Source: PBB1 sp043738425 (GTDB lineage: Bacteria; Pseudomonadota; Gammaproteobacteria; Burkholderiales; Burkholderiaceae_C). From it: DNA of 54,258 bases. Below, piece after piece: positions 27,339 to 36,349 of the stretch. Each line of letters begins with the position of its first letter. The first letter of the stretch is position 1. A program made the position numbers and the translations under genes. Location of the stretch: assembly GCA_043738425.1 (NCBI GenBank), contig JAYUGJ010000016.1, positions 1-54,258 on the forward strand. The letters run 5' to 3'. The notes below the pieces were generated by a model that had not been told where the DNA came from, did not search any database, and saw only the letters and a program-made list of their open reading frames with translations.

Positions 27339-28427
27339 ATGATTCTTGTCACAGGCGGCGCCGGCTTTATTGGCGCGAATTTTGTGCTCGACTGGCTGGC
27401 GCAGTGCGATGAGCCGGTGCTCAACCTCGATGCGCTGACGTACGCGGGCAACCTCGAAAGCCTGCATACCTTGGAAGGCGATGCGCGCCATGTGTTTGCC
27501 CACGGCGACATCACCGACCGCGCGTTGCTCGACACGCTGTTCGCTACGCACCGACCGCGCGCGGTGGTGCACTTCGCGGCGGAAAGCCACGTCGACCGCA
27601 GCATCCACGGCCCCGGCGCATTCGTGCATACCAATGTGCAAGGCACTTTCACATTGCTCGAAGCGACGCGGGCGTTTTGGTCGACCTTGCCGGCCGCCGA
27701 ACGCGCCACGTTTCGCTTTCACCATGTGTCGACCGACGAGGTGTACGGCTCGCTCGGCCCCGGCGACGCGCCTTTCACCGAAACCCATTTGTACGAACCG
27801 AACAGCCCGTACTCGGCCAGCAAAGCAGCCAGCGACCATCTGGTGCGCGCCTGGCACCACACCTACGGTTTGCCGGTGCTGACCACCAACTGCAGCAACA
27901 ACTACGGCCCGTTTCACTTTCCGGAAAAACTCATCCCGCTGATGATCGTCAACGCGCTGGCGGGCAAGCCGCTGCCCGTTTACGGCGACGGGCAGCAGGT
28001 ACGCGATTGGCTCTACGTCAAGGACCACTGCGCCGCGATTCGGCTGGTGTTGGCGCAAGGCCGCGTCGGCGAGACCTACAACATCGGCGGCTGGAACGAG
28101 AAACCGAACATCGACATCGTGCACACCGTCTGTGCGCTGCTCGACGAGATGCGGCCCGACCCCGCGGGCAGCCGCAGCCGCTTGATCACGCACGTGACCG
28201 ACCGACTGGGCCACGACCGCCGCTACGCGATCGATGCGCGCAAGCTCGAGCGCGAACTGGGTTGGAAGCCGGCGGAAACGTTCGACACCGGCATCCGCAA
28301 AACCGTGCGCTGGTACCTCGACCATGCGGATTGGGTCGCACGCGTGCAAAGCGGCGCGTACCGCGAATGGGTCGCCACCCAATACGCCACACGTGCCGCG
28401 GCCGCGGTGGGCTCCAGGACTCCATGA
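27339..28427 (+). CDS. rfbB: dTDP-glucose 4,6-dehydratase
   Basis: Second step of dTDP-L-rhamnose synthesis: dTDP-glucose to dTDP-4-keto-6-deoxyglucose. The 362-aa extended SDR protein has ILVTGGAGFIGANF (NAD-binding glycines in residues 6-12), VSTDEVYGSLG with the catalytic Asp-Glu, YSASKAASDHLVRAW with the Tyr and Lys, NCSNNYGPFHFPEKLIPL, and WLYVKDHCAAI. First gene of a B-D-A-C operon; its stop overlaps rfbD by ATGA. Confidence 0.97.
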   Translation: MILVTGGAGFIGANFVLDWLAQCDEPVLNLDALTYAGNLESLHTLEGDARHVFAHGDITDRALLDTLFATHRPRAVVHFAAESHVDRSIHGPGAFVHTNVQGTFTLLEATRAFWSTLPAAERATFRFHHVSTDEVYGSLGPGDAPFTETHLYEPNSPYSASKAASDHLVRAWHHTYGLPVLTTNCSNNYGPFHFPEKLIPLMIVNALAGKPLPVYGDGQQVRDWLYVKDHCAAIRLVLAQGRVGETYNIGGWNEKPNIDIVHTVCALLDEMRPDPAGSRSRLITHVTDRLGHDRRYAIDARKLERELGWKPAETFDTGIRKTVRWYLDHADWVARVQSGAYREWVATQYATRAAAAVGSRTP

Positions 28428-29329
28428 AGATCTTGCTGTTCGGCCACCACGGACAAGTCGGCTGGGAGCTGCAGCGCGCACTGGCCCCGCTGGGCGAGGT
28501 GGTCGCACTGGGTTCGAGCAGCACCGAACACCACGCCGATTTTTCTGATCCCGCGCGGCTGGTAGCCACCGTGCGCGCCGTCGCGCCGCAGTGGATCGTC
28601 AATGCCGCAGCACACACCGCGGTCGACAAGGCGGAGAGCGAACCCGACTTGGCGCACACCATCAACGCCATCGCGCCCGGCGTGCTGGCGCGCGAAGCGA
28701 AATCGCTGGGTGCATGGCTGGTGCACTACAGCACCGACTATGTTTTCGATGGCAGCGGCACCACGCCGTGGGTTGAAGACGCCCCCACCGCACCGCTCAG
28801 CGCATATGGCCGCAGCAAACTCGAAGGCGAAAAGCTGATCCGCGCCAGCGGCTGCCAGCATTTGATTTTTCGCACCAGCTGGGTGTACGCATCGCGCGGT
28901 GGCAATTTCGCCAAAATGATGTTGAAGCTGGCGCAAGAGCGCGATGCGTTGCGGGTCATCAACGACCAAATCGGTGCCCCCACCGGCGCGGAATTGCTGG
29001 CCGACCTCACCGCGCATGCGCTGCGCCACGCGGCTGCACATCCGCAGGTTGCGGGCACTTATCACGCGGCCGCCGCAGGCCACACCAGCTGGCACGGCTA
29101 CGCGCTGCACGTGATCGAGGCAGCGCGCGCGCGGTTGCAGGCGCAAGGCAGCCCGATACGGGTGGCCCACAGTGCGATCGAGGCGGTGGCTACCAGCGCA
29201 TTTCCTACGGCCGCGCGGCGGCCGGCCAACTCGCGGCTCAACACCGACAAACTGCAAGCCACGTTTGGGTTGCACTTGCCGGCATGGCAAGTCGGCATCG
29301 ACCGCATGCTGGCCGAAGTGCTCGGCTGA
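28424..29329 (+). CDS. rfbD: dTDP-4-dehydrorhamnose reductase
   Basis: Last step of dTDP-L-rhamnose synthesis. The 301-aa protein starts MKILLFGHHGQVGWELQR and has NAAAHTAVDKAE, STDYVFDGSG, YGRSKLEGE (Tyr-x3-Lys) and RTSWVYASRGGNFAKMML. The ATG at 28424 lies in an ATGA overlap with rfbB; the longer open frame upstream is a shifted reading of rfbB. Confidence 0.96.
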   Translation: MKILLFGHHGQVGWELQRALAPLGEVVALGSSSTEHHADFSDPARLVATVRAVAPQWIVNAAAHTAVDKAESEPDLAHTINAIAPGVLAREAKSLGAWLVHYSTDYVFDGSGTTPWVEDAPTAPLSAYGRSKLEGEKLIRASGCQHLIFRTSWVYASRGGNFAKMMLKLAQERDALRVINDQIGAPTGAELLADLTAHALRHAAAHPQVAGTYHAAAAGHTSWHGYALHVIEAARARLQAQGSPIRVAHSAIEAVATSAFPTAARRPANSRLNTDKLQATFGLHLPAWQVGIDRMLAEVLG

Positions 29330-29365
29330 TTCACTCAACCCACCCACCTGCGCCACACCACTCGT

Positions 29366-30256
29366 ATGAACAGCACTACACGCAAAGGTATTTTGTTGGC
29401 CGGCGGCTCGGGCACCCGGCTGCACCCGGCGACTTTGGCGATCAGCAAGCAGCTGCTGCCGGTTTACGACAAGCCGATGGTTTATTACCCGCTCAGCACC
29501 TTGATGCTGGCGGGCATACGCGAGATTTTGCTGATCAGCACACCGCAAGACACGCCGCGATTCGAGGCGTTGCTCGGCGACGGCAGCCGCTGGGGCGTGC
29601 ACATCAGTTACTGCGTGCAGCCCAGCCCGGACGGTTTGGCGCAGGCGTTCATCCTGGGCAAACACTTCGTCGGCGCAAGCCCCAGCGCACTGGTGCTCGG
29701 CGACAACATCTATCACGGTCACGACTTGCAAGGCCTGCTGCACGCGGCCAACGCACGCACCACCGGCGCGTCGGTTTTTGCGTACCACGTGCAAGACCCG
29801 CAGCGCTACGGCGTGGTGTCGTTCGACGAGCAAAAGCGCGCGCTCAGCATCGAAGAAAAACCGGCGGCCCCGAAAAGCAATTACGCGGTGACAGGTCTTT
29901 ACTTCTACGACACGCAGGTCTGCGACATCGCCGCCGACACCCGGCCTTCAGCCCGTGGCGAATTGGAAATCACCGACGTCAATGCACGCTATTTGACGCA
30001 AGGCCAGCTCAGCGTGGAGATCATGGGCCGCGGCTATGCCTGGCTAGATACCGGTACCCACGACAGCCTGCTCGAGGCCGGCCAGTTCATTGCCACGCTC
30101 GAAAAACGGCAAGGTTTGAAAGTCGCTTGCCCGGAGGAAATCGCATTCCGATCGGGCTGGATCACTGCCGGCCAGCTGGAAGCGTTGGCCCGGCCGATGC
30201 TGAAAAACGGCTACGGTCAGTACCTGATGCAAATCGTCAACAGCCAGGTGTTCTGA
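29366..30256 (+). CDS. rfbA: Glucose-1-phosphate thymidylyltransferase
   Basis: First step of dTDP-L-rhamnose synthesis: glucose 1-phosphate plus dTTP to dTDP-glucose. The 296-aa nucleotidyltransferase has LAGGSGTRLHP, ISKQLLPVYDKPMVYYPLSTLM, LGDNIYHGHDL, the EEKP motif (SIEEKPAAPKSNYAVTGLYFYD) and WLDTGTHDSLLEA. 36 nt after rfbD; its stop overlaps the rfbC start by one base (TGATG). Confidence 0.97.
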   Translation: MNSTTRKGILLAGGSGTRLHPATLAISKQLLPVYDKPMVYYPLSTLMLAGIREILLISTPQDTPRFEALLGDGSRWGVHISYCVQPSPDGLAQAFILGKHFVGASPSALVLGDNIYHGHDLQGLLHAANARTTGASVFAYHVQDPQRYGVVSFDEQKRALSIEEKPAAPKSNYAVTGLYFYDTQVCDIAADTRPSARGELEITDVNARYLTQGQLSVEIMGRGYAWLDTGTHDSLLEAGQFIATLEKRQGLKVACPEEIAFRSGWITAGQLEALARPMLKNGYGQYLMQIVNSQVF

Positions 30257-30792
30257 TGCAAGTCACGCGTACTGCGATTGAAGGTGTGTTGGTGCTGGAA
30301 CCGAAAGTGTTTGGCGACGAGCGCGGCTTTTTCATCGAAAGCTTCAATCAACAAGCGTTCAACGACGCTGTTGGTCACGCGGTCGATTTCGTACAAGACA
30401 ACTACTCACGCTCAGCGCGCGGCGTGCTGCGCGGCTTGCACTACCAACGCGCGCCGCATGCGCAAGGCAAGCTGGTGCGCGTGACGCAAGGCAGCGTGTT
30501 CGACGTGGCAGTCGACGTGCGCGCGGGCAGCCCGACGTTCGGCCAGTGGTTCGGCATCGAGCTGAGTGGCGCAAACCACAAACAGCTGTGGATTGCGCCG
30601 GGCCTGGCGCACGGCTTTTTGGTGACCAGCGACAGCGCCGACTTTTTGTACAAGACCACCGCCTACTACCACCCCGAAGCCGAGACCAGCGTGCACTGGA
30701 ATGATCCGGCGCTGGCAATCACCTGGCCACTGAACGGCCGCGAGCCGGTGCTTTCGGCCAAAGACGCAGTGGCTGCGCTGCTGCAGGTTTGA
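30256..30792 (+). CDS. rfbC: dTDP-4-dehydrorhamnose 3,5-epimerase
   Basis: Third step of dTDP-L-rhamnose synthesis. The 178-aa cupin has DERGFFIESFNQ, QDNYSRSARGVLRGLHYQ (catalytic His in LHYQ), KLVRVTQGSVFDVAVDVR, IAPGLAHGFLV and the C-terminal YYHPEAE/WNDPALAITWP signatures. The ATG at 30256 overlaps the rfbA stop, so the long open frame that precedes it is a shifted reading of rfbA. Confidence 0.96.
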   Translation: MQVTRTAIEGVLVLEPKVFGDERGFFIESFNQQAFNDAVGHAVDFVQDNYSRSARGVLRGLHYQRAPHAQGKLVRVTQGSVFDVAVDVRAGSPTFGQWFGIELSGANHKQLWIAPGLAHGFLVTSDSADFLYKTTAYYHPEAETSVHWNDPALAITWPLNGREPVLSAKDAVAALLQV

Positions 30793-30821
30793 TGGGTCGG
30801 CCGGCTGACGCAGTGCGCGGT

Positions 30822-30847
30822 GCTGCCGCGGCTGTTGCTGCGGCAGC
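30822..30847 (+). terminator. Possible hairpin after rfbC
   Basis: Perfect 8-bp GC-rich arms (30822-30829 and 30840-30847) with a 10-nt loop lie 30 nt after the rfbC stop. There is no T-run, so termination is uncertain; it lies before the WecA-like gene. Confidence 0.3.
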
Positions 30848-30919
30848 TGCCGTCGTCCGTCTGTCGGGTGGTCATCACTGCCAGCTTCGGCGTTCATCCC
30901 ACTTCTATCGTCTGCGCGC

Positions 30920-32011
30920 ATGAGTTTTTTGCTTTTGAGTTTTGTGGTGTCGCTGCTGGCCACGCTGCTGGTGGTGCGCGCGAGTGGCAAACATGGGCGG
31001 CTGATCGCTGATACCGAAACCACCGGTCCGCAAAAATTTCACAGCCATCCGGTACCGCGTGTCGGCGGTGTCGGCGTGCTGGTGGCGTTGGTCGCAGGGG
31101 CAGCGTTAGCGCACTTCACCCAGCGCACCTACAGCGCGATGCTGTGGTGGTTGTTGGCGGCGAGCTTGCCAACGTTTCTAAGCGGCCTCGCAGAAGACGT
31201 GACCAAGCGCGTGACCGCATCGTGGCGCCTGGCCGCCACCGCCGCGTCTGCCGGCCTGGCGGTGTGGTGGCTGGGCGCGGTGATTCGCCACACCGACATT
31301 CCCGGCGTGCAGCAGCTGATGCCATTCGAACCATTCGCCATCGGGCTGACGGTGCTGGTGGTCACCGGCTTGGCCAACGCGGTCAACATCATCGACGGCT
31401 TCAACGGCTTGGCGTCGATGTGCGTGCTGATCATGCTGCTGGCGGTGGCCTATGTGGGCTTGCAAGTCGGCGACCGTTTGGTGGTGACCACCGCGCTGAT
31501 TGCGGCCGGCGCGGTACTCGGCTTCTTCGTTTGGAACTTCCCCGCAGGATTGATTTTTCTGGGCGACGGCGGCGCGTATTTGCTCGGCTTCGTGCTGGCC
31601 GAACTCGGCGTGCTGCTGATCTCACGCAACCACCAGGTGTCACCGCTGTTTCCGCTGCTGCTGTGCGCTTACCCGATCTTCGAAACTATTTTTTCGATGT
31701 ACCGCAAAACCTTTTTGCGCAAGATGTCGCCGGGCATTCCCGACGGTGTGCACCTGCACATGCTGGTCTACAAACGGCTGATGCGCTGGGCAGTGGGCAG
31801 CAATGAAGCACGCTCACTGACCAGCCGCAATTCAATGACGTCGCCCTATCTGTGGCTGCTGTGCAGCCTGTCGGTGATACCGGCAGTGCTGTGGTGGGAC
31901 AACACCACCGTGCTGACGATTTTCTTGGTCCTGTTCATGCTGTCGTACACCGTGATGTACTGGCGCATCGTGCGTTTCAAGGTGCCGAAGTGGTTGGTGG
32001 TGCGGCGCTGA
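30920..32011 (+). CDS. WecA/WbpL-like undecaprenyl-phosphate sugar-1-phosphate transferase
   Basis: Polyprenol-phosphate N-acetylhexosamine-1-phosphate transferase (PNPT) family member, glycosyltransferase family 4 in older terms; starts lipid-linked oligosaccharides at the cytoplasmic face. The 363-aa protein has about ten membrane helices. It shows KFHSHPVPRVGGVGV in the first loop, the catalytic ANAVNIIDGFNGLASM, FLGDGGAYLLGF with the Mg-binding Asp, and HLHMLVYKRLM with the His motif near the C-terminus. Sugar specificity cannot be read. Preceded by rfbC after 127 nt and convergent with the dehydratase gene at 32057. Confidence 0.88.
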   Translation: MSFLLLSFVVSLLATLLVVRASGKHGRLIADTETTGPQKFHSHPVPRVGGVGVLVALVAGAALAHFTQRTYSAMLWWLLAASLPTFLSGLAEDVTKRVTASWRLAATAASAGLAVWWLGAVIRHTDIPGVQQLMPFEPFAIGLTVLVVTGLANAVNIIDGFNGLASMCVLIMLLAVAYVGLQVGDRLVVTTALIAAGAVLGFFVWNFPAGLIFLGDGGAYLLGFVLAELGVLLISRNHQVSPLFPLLLCAYPIFETIFSMYRKTFLRKMSPGIPDGVHLHMLVYKRLMRWAVGSNEARSLTSRNSMTSPYLWLLCSLSVIPAVLWWDNTTVLTIFLVLFMLSYTVMYWRIVRFKVPKWLVVRR

Positions 32012-32018
32012 CGCGGCA

Positions 32019-32032
32019 GCCGGTTTGCCGGC
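32019..32032. terminator. Short hairpin between convergent genes
   Basis: A 5-bp GC stem (GCCGG/CCGGC) with a TTTG loop sits in the 45-nt gap between the stops of the WecA-like gene and the dehydratase. It is short and lacks a T-run; recorded only as the best candidate. Confidence 0.25.
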
Positions 32033-32056
32033 AGCTCGCCACCCGGTGCCAGGTGT

Positions 32057-33934
32057 TTAGCGCGGTTGGTATTCAGGCACGAAGCGCGCCAGCCGCACCC
32101 GCTGGTCGGCTGGCGTGTGTGCGGCTTGCGGCTCGCCCAGCCACTGCAGCAAGCCGTCGATCCACGCGGCGCTGGCGTCATCGTTGAGCTGCGCAATGCG
32201 CAAACGCGGGTGCGCTGAAGGCTGGGTGGCGTCGGCGTCGGCCAGCAACTCTTCGTAAAGCTTTTCACCGGGCCGCAAGCCGCTGAACACGATGCCGATT
32301 TCATCTTCGCGGTGGCCGCTCAGGCGAATCAAATCGCGCGCCAGCTCAACTATCTTCACCGGCTCGCCCATGTCCAGCACATACACCTGGCCGGTGTGTG
32401 CCAGCGCGGCGGCCTGCAGCACCAGCCGCACGGCTTCGGGAATCGTCATGAAGTAGCGGGTGATGTCGGGGTGCGTCACCGTCACGGGCCCGCCCTTGGC
32501 GATTTGTTCTTTGAACTTCGGGATCACGCTGCCGCTCGAGCCCAGCACATTGCCAAAGCGCACCGCCGACAACACCGTGCCCGCATGCTGCGTGGCCAGG
32601 TACGACAACACCCGTTCGGCGGCACGCTTGCTGGCACCCATCACGTTGGTCGGGTTCACCGCCTTGTCGGTGCTGATCATCACAAAGCGTTCGGCACCAC
32701 ACTCAGCCGCAGCCAGCGCCGCATGGTGGGTGCCGAGCGTGTTGTTGTGCAACGCCGCCCACGCGTTGTCGTCTTCCATCAGCGGCACATGTTTGAACGC
32801 CGCCGCGTGAAACACCAGCTGCGGTCGGTGCGTGTGGAAGGTGGCGCGCAGGTGTGCCAGGTCTTTCACATCACCCATCAAGCGCACCAACGGCAGAGCC
32901 GGGTGCAGCTCGCCGAGCTGCTGTTCGATTTGGTACAGCGCAAATTCGCTCAGCTCATACAGCACCAGCCGCGCCGGCCCGTAACGCGCCAACTGGCGGC
33001 ACAACTCGCTGCCGATCGAGCCACCCGCACCCGTCACCAGCACGGTTTTGCCTGACACCAGACCGGCGATGCCGGCTTCGTCGAGCACCACCGGATCGCG
33101 GCCCAGCAGGTCGTCGGGCTCGATCGCGCGGATGCGCTCGATGCGCGCGCCGCCCGATTGCAGTTCACTCACCGACGGCACGGTGAGCACCGGCAACGCG
33201 GTCGCCGCCGCCAGTTCGATGGCGCGCCGGCGCTGTGCGGTGGTGGCACCCGGCAACGCAGTGATGATGTGGCTGGCACCGGTGGCCGCACTCACCTCGG
33301 CCACATCGGCAAAGCCGCCCAGCACCGGCGCACCGGCAATGCGCGCACCGTGCTTGGCGGGGTCGTCATCAAGCAGGCCGAGCACCGTCCAACCTTGGTC
33401 GGGCAGGCCCGAGACCAGCAACCGCGCGGCCTCACCGGCACCCATCACGATGGCGCGTCGCCCGTCGCCGCGGCGGTTGCCGTTGGCACCGGCGACTTGC
33501 ACCCGCAAATGTTCATACAGCATGCGGTAGGCAATGCGCACCATGCACAAGCCCATCAACGTGGCGATCGGGTGCACCGCCAGCACCGCCCGCGGCACCG
33601 CATACAGCTGCGCCATCAGCACGCCCAGCGCACTCAATGCGCCGGCCGCTACACAACACAACGTGAGCCGCTTGACTTCGCCGAAACCAGAAAAGCGCCA
33701 CATGCCGCGCGGCACATCGGCCAGCTTGAACACCGCCAAATACACCGCCACCACACCCAACATCACCCAACCGTCATAGCCCGGCCGCGCGCGCCACCAG
33801 CTATCGAAACCCAACCGAAACAGGTAAGTGAAGTTCCAGCACACCGCGATCACCACCGCATCGACCAGCAGCGTCAGCGTTTGACGGTGCGGCCGCAGGC
33901 GAGCCAGAGTGCGTTCGAGTTGGTGCCAGAACAT
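32057..33934 (-). CDS. WbpM/PglF-like nucleotide-sugar 4,6-dehydratase
   Basis: Membrane-bound polysaccharide biosynthesis protein of the FlaA1/CapD/WbpM type that converts UDP-GlcNAc to the 4-keto-6-deoxy sugar. The 625-aa protein has four N-terminal membrane helices (about 15-125), a CoA-binding-like Rossmann domain (about 165-280, with IVMGAGEAARLL) and the catalytic SDR domain (about 290-600: VLVTGAGGSIGSELCRQ, ISTDKAVNPTNVMGASKRAAE, GEPVKIVELARDLIRLSG, LRPGEKLYEELL). Last gene of the polysaccharide operon, 127 nt after the PglC-like transferase. With the aminotransferase next to it, it would make a 4-amino-4,6-dideoxy sugar. Confidence 0.92.
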   Translation of the reverse strand: MFWHQLERTLARLRPHRQTLTLLVDAVVIAVCWNFTYLFRLGFDSWWRARPGYDGWVMLGVVAVYLAVFKLADVPRGMWRFSGFGEVKRLTLCCVAAGALSALGVLMAQLYAVPRAVLAVHPIATLMGLCMVRIAYRMLYEHLRVQVAGANGNRRGDGRRAIVMGAGEAARLLVSGLPDQGWTVLGLLDDDPAKHGARIAGAPVLGGFADVAEVSAATGASHIITALPGATTAQRRRAIELAAATALPVLTVPSVSELQSGGARIERIRAIEPDDLLGRDPVVLDEAGIAGLVSGKTVLVTGAGGSIGSELCRQLARYGPARLVLYELSEFALYQIEQQLGELHPALPLVRLMGDVKDLAHLRATFHTHRPQLVFHAAAFKHVPLMEDDNAWAALHNNTLGTHHAALAAAECGAERFVMISTDKAVNPTNVMGASKRAAERVLSYLATQHAGTVLSAVRFGNVLGSSGSVIPKFKEQIAKGGPVTVTHPDITRYFMTIPEAVRLVLQAAALAHTGQVYVLDMGEPVKIVELARDLIRLSGHREDEIGIVFSGLRPGEKLYEELLADADATQPSAHPRLRIAQLNDDASAAWIDGLLQWLGEPQAAHTPADQRVRLARFVPEYQPR

Positions 33935-34061
33935 GGGCGTGATGAGGATGAAGATTCAGTGCCGATCGGCCGTGCGCGCCGCTTTGCGATCGATTATGTT
34001 GGCGCGCCCTGGCGCACCATCGATGCAAATGCGCCGGTATAGCCGCGCGCTGAAATGCTTG

Positions 34062-34682
34062 CTAGCCGCGCGGGCGGCCGCTCCACAGCGCGGCCACCGT
34101 CATCGCCATCAGTTTCAGGTCGCCCGCAAACGATGCCTCATCGATACCGCGTGCCGACAGCGCCAGCTTGGCCGGCAGCACCACCTGAAGGTATTCGCGC
34201 TCGGCATCGGCAGCGTTGGCGAGCAACCCGCTTTCATCGCGAAACGCCAGCGAGGCCGCATCGGTGATGCCCGGCCGCACGCTGAGCAGCTTGTCGCGCA
34301 GGTGCGCCGGATAGTGCGGCAGGTACCGCGGCACTTCAGGCCGCGGGCCGACCAGGCTCATGCGGCCGCACAGCACATCGATCAGCTGCGCCAGTTCGTC
34401 GAGCTTGGTGCGGCGCAACACCGCACCCACGCGCGTGATGCGCGGGTCGGCCCCGACCGTGATCTGCGCTGCCTCACCGTTCGATGCGGCGTGATCTAGA
34501 TGCCGCATGGTGCGAAATTTATGGATTCGAAACACCACGCCGTGCCGCCCTACCCGCGTTTGCCGAAACAGCACCGGCCCCGGCGAGTCGAGCTTGATCG
34601 CCAGCGCGATGAGCAGCAGCAGCGGGCCGAGCAGCAGCAGCCCCAAGGCAGATGCCAGCAAATCAAACAGCCGCTTAAGCAA
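34062..34682 (-). CDS. PglC/WcaJ-like initiating sugar transferase
   Basis: Polyprenol-phosphate hexose-1-phosphate transferase (PHPT) family; transfers a sugar phosphate to undecaprenyl phosphate. The 206-aa protein has the short PglC-type layout: a single N-terminal reentrant or membrane helix (KRLFDLLASALGLLLLGPLLLL), then KLDSPGPVLFRQTRVGRHG, FRIHKFRTM and the DELAQLIDVLCGRMSLVGPRPEVPRYL box. The start is a TTG at 34682 directly after the stop of the aminotransferase gene; no ATG or GTG is near. Neighbouring dehydratase and aminotransferase genes suggest a bacillosamine-like phosphosugar as substrate (inference). Confidence 0.9.
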   Translation of the reverse strand: MLKRLFDLLASALGLLLLGPLLLLIALAIKLDSPGPVLFRQTRVGRHGVVFRIHKFRTMRHLDHAASNGEAAQITVGADPRITRVGAVLRRTKLDELAQLIDVLCGRMSLVGPRPEVPRYLPHYPAHLRDKLLSVRPGITDAASLAFRDESGLLANAADAEREYLQVVLPAKLALSARGIDEASFAGDLKLMAMTVAALWSGRPRG

Positions 34683-35876
34683 TCACGTCAACAGCGCGCG
34701 CACCGCGCTGATCACGCGCTGCACCTCGACCGGCCCCATGCGGGTGTACAGCGGCAAGCTCAGCATGTGCTCGTATGCATGCTGGCTGTGCGGAAACTGC
34801 TGCGGTGTGAGCGCATAACGGTCGCGCCAATACGGCTGCAAATGCAGCGGTATGTAGTGCACGCTGCAACCGATGCCGGCGGCGTACAGACCTTCGATCA
34901 GCTGATCTCGCGTCAGCTTGGCTCCAATGCCCACGCGCAGCACATACAAATGCCAGGCATGCAGGTCGTGGCCCCACGCGCCACGCAGCGGGCGCGGCGG
35001 CGTGATGACCGGCAGGTCGGCAAACGCGGCGTCGTACTGCGTGGCGATTTCGGCGCGCTGCTGCTGAAAACCGTGCGCGCGGCGCAGCTGGTGGAGGCCC
35101 ATTGCCGAGGCGATATCGGTCAGGTTGTATTTGAACCCGGGGGCGACGATTTCGTAGTACCAGCTCGGCGTTTTGGCGCTGAAGCGGTCGAACGCATCGC
35201 GGTTGATGCCGTGCAGGCGCATCACCTTGATGCGTTGCGCCAGCTCGGCGTCGCGCGTCACCACCATGCCGCCCTCACCGGTGGTCATGGTTTTGTTGGC
35301 GTAAAAACTGAACACCGTGACATCACTGGCCAGCGTGCCGACCAGCGCGCCGCCGCAGGTGGTGGGCAACGCATGCGCGGCGTCTTCGACGACCTTCAAA
35401 CCATGCCGGCGCGCCAGCGGCAGCAGCGCCGCCATGTCGGCCGACAAGCCGGCGAAATGCACCGGCATCACGGCTTTGGTGCGTGGTGTGATGGCCGCGG
35501 CAACCGCGTTCACGTCGATGCACAACGTGGCCGGATCGATATCGACCAGCACCACATCGGCACCCAAATAACGCACCACCTCGGCGGTAGACGTGAAGGT
35601 GTGGGTGGTGGTGATCACCTCGTCGCCGGGGCCGATGCCCAACGCTTCGAGTGCCAGGTGCAGCCCCGCAGTGGCCGAATTGACCGCCATCGCGTGCAGC
35701 GGCGCCTCAGCCGGATTCAGTGCGCCCAGGAAGGCGCTGAAATCTTCCTCGAAACGCCGCGTTTTCGGCCCGGTGGTGATCCAGCCCGACTTCAAGGTGT
35801 CGACGACTTCGGCGATCTCGGCGTCGCCGATGTCGGGCAGCGCGTAGGGGATGAAGGGCATGGCGTCGGATGTCAT
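34683..35876 (-). CDS. DegT/DnrJ/EryC1-type sugar aminotransferase
   Basis: PLP enzyme that aminates a keto-sugar nucleotide. The 397-aa protein shows SGWITTGPKTRRFEEDF at the start, AVNSATAGLHLALEALGIGPGDEVITTTHTF, VEDAAHAL and the PLP lysine in FSFYANKTMTTGEGGMV, then YNLTDIASAMGLHQL. Closest in layout to PglE/ArnB (C4 transaminases), matching the dehydratase at 32057; a WbpE-like C3 role cannot be excluded. It starts 13 nt after the vapC stop, in the same operon. Confidence 0.9.
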   Translation of the reverse strand: MTSDAMPFIPYALPDIGDAEIAEVVDTLKSGWITTGPKTRRFEEDFSAFLGALNPAEAPLHAMAVNSATAGLHLALEALGIGPGDEVITTTHTFTSTAEVVRYLGADVVLVDIDPATLCIDVNAVAAAITPRTKAVMPVHFAGLSADMAALLPLARRHGLKVVEDAAHALPTTCGGALVGTLASDVTVFSFYANKTMTTGEGGMVVTRDAELAQRIKVMRLHGINRDAFDRFSAKTPSWYYEIVAPGFKYNLTDIASAMGLHQLRRAHGFQQQRAEIATQYDAAFADLPVITPPRPLRGAWGHDLHAWHLYVLRVGIGAKLTRDQLIEGLYAAGIGCSVHYIPLHLQPYWRDRYALTPQQFPHSQHAYEHMLSLPLYTRMGPVEVQRVISAVRALLT

Positions 35877-35889
35877 CTGCGGTAGTGCA

Positions 35890-36327
35890 TCAACCGAGTG
35901 TGACGAGGTGCTTGGCCGATGCCGATGGCACCGCTTCGATCGAGATGCCCCGATCGAAAGTCACCAACCGCCCGCCGTGAGCGGCCGCCAACGCCAGCAA
36001 GTAAGTGTCAGTGACCTGACGGGCGGTCAGTACCCTGTCCCAGCGCAGCACACCGGGCGCCAGCAGGCTGACCGAATCGGGCCAGAACACATGCAACTCA
36101 CCTGCCGTTGCGCGGGCCAGGCGTTCGGCGACGACGGCTGTCGGCTGGGCATTCGGATAGCTGTTCAGCGACAGGATGCGCAAGCAACCGTTCTGCGTCA
36201 GCGGGCACGACGCCCAGCCAGAAGCAGAATGCGCCGAGAGCCAGGCAGTGGCAGTGGCATGGTGCAGATGTCCGCCGTCAAGCAGCGCCACCAGCACATT
36301 GACATCGAGCAAAGCGCGCAAGGTCAC
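35890..36327 (-). CDS. vapC: VapC-like PIN-domain toxin
   Basis: Probable Mg-dependent ribonuclease toxin. The 145-aa PIN domain has the acidic residues LLDVNVLVALLD (two Asp), RVLTARQVTDTYLLALA (Asp) and RLVTFDRGI (Asp). The start is likely GTG at 36327, 22 nt after the antitoxin gene. It lies inside the polysaccharide operon, co-oriented, with the aminotransferase gene starting 13 nt after its stop. Such PIN proteins cleave tRNA or rRNA in studied cases; the target here is unknown. Confidence 0.87.
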   Translation of the reverse strand: MTLRALLDVNVLVALLDGGHLHHATATAWLSAHSASGWASCPLTQNGCLRILSLNSYPNAQPTAVVAERLARATAGELHVFWPDSVSLLAPGVLRWDRVLTARQVTDTYLLALAAAHGGRLVTFDRGISIEAVPSASAKHLVTLG

Positions 36328-36349
36328 CCCGGGGTCACAGGCAGGCGGC

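Noticed and set aside
27677..28423. N-terminal extension of rfbD reading through rfbB, as if a fusion or frameshift
   Set aside because: The rfbD start at 28424 overlaps the rfbB stop by ATGA and matches the family start; the extension is only rfbB read in another frame.
27282..29833. Open frames of 408 and 536 codons antisense to rfbB, rfbD and rfbA
   Set aside because: No homology motif; they mirror the codon bias of the sense genes, whose function is certain.
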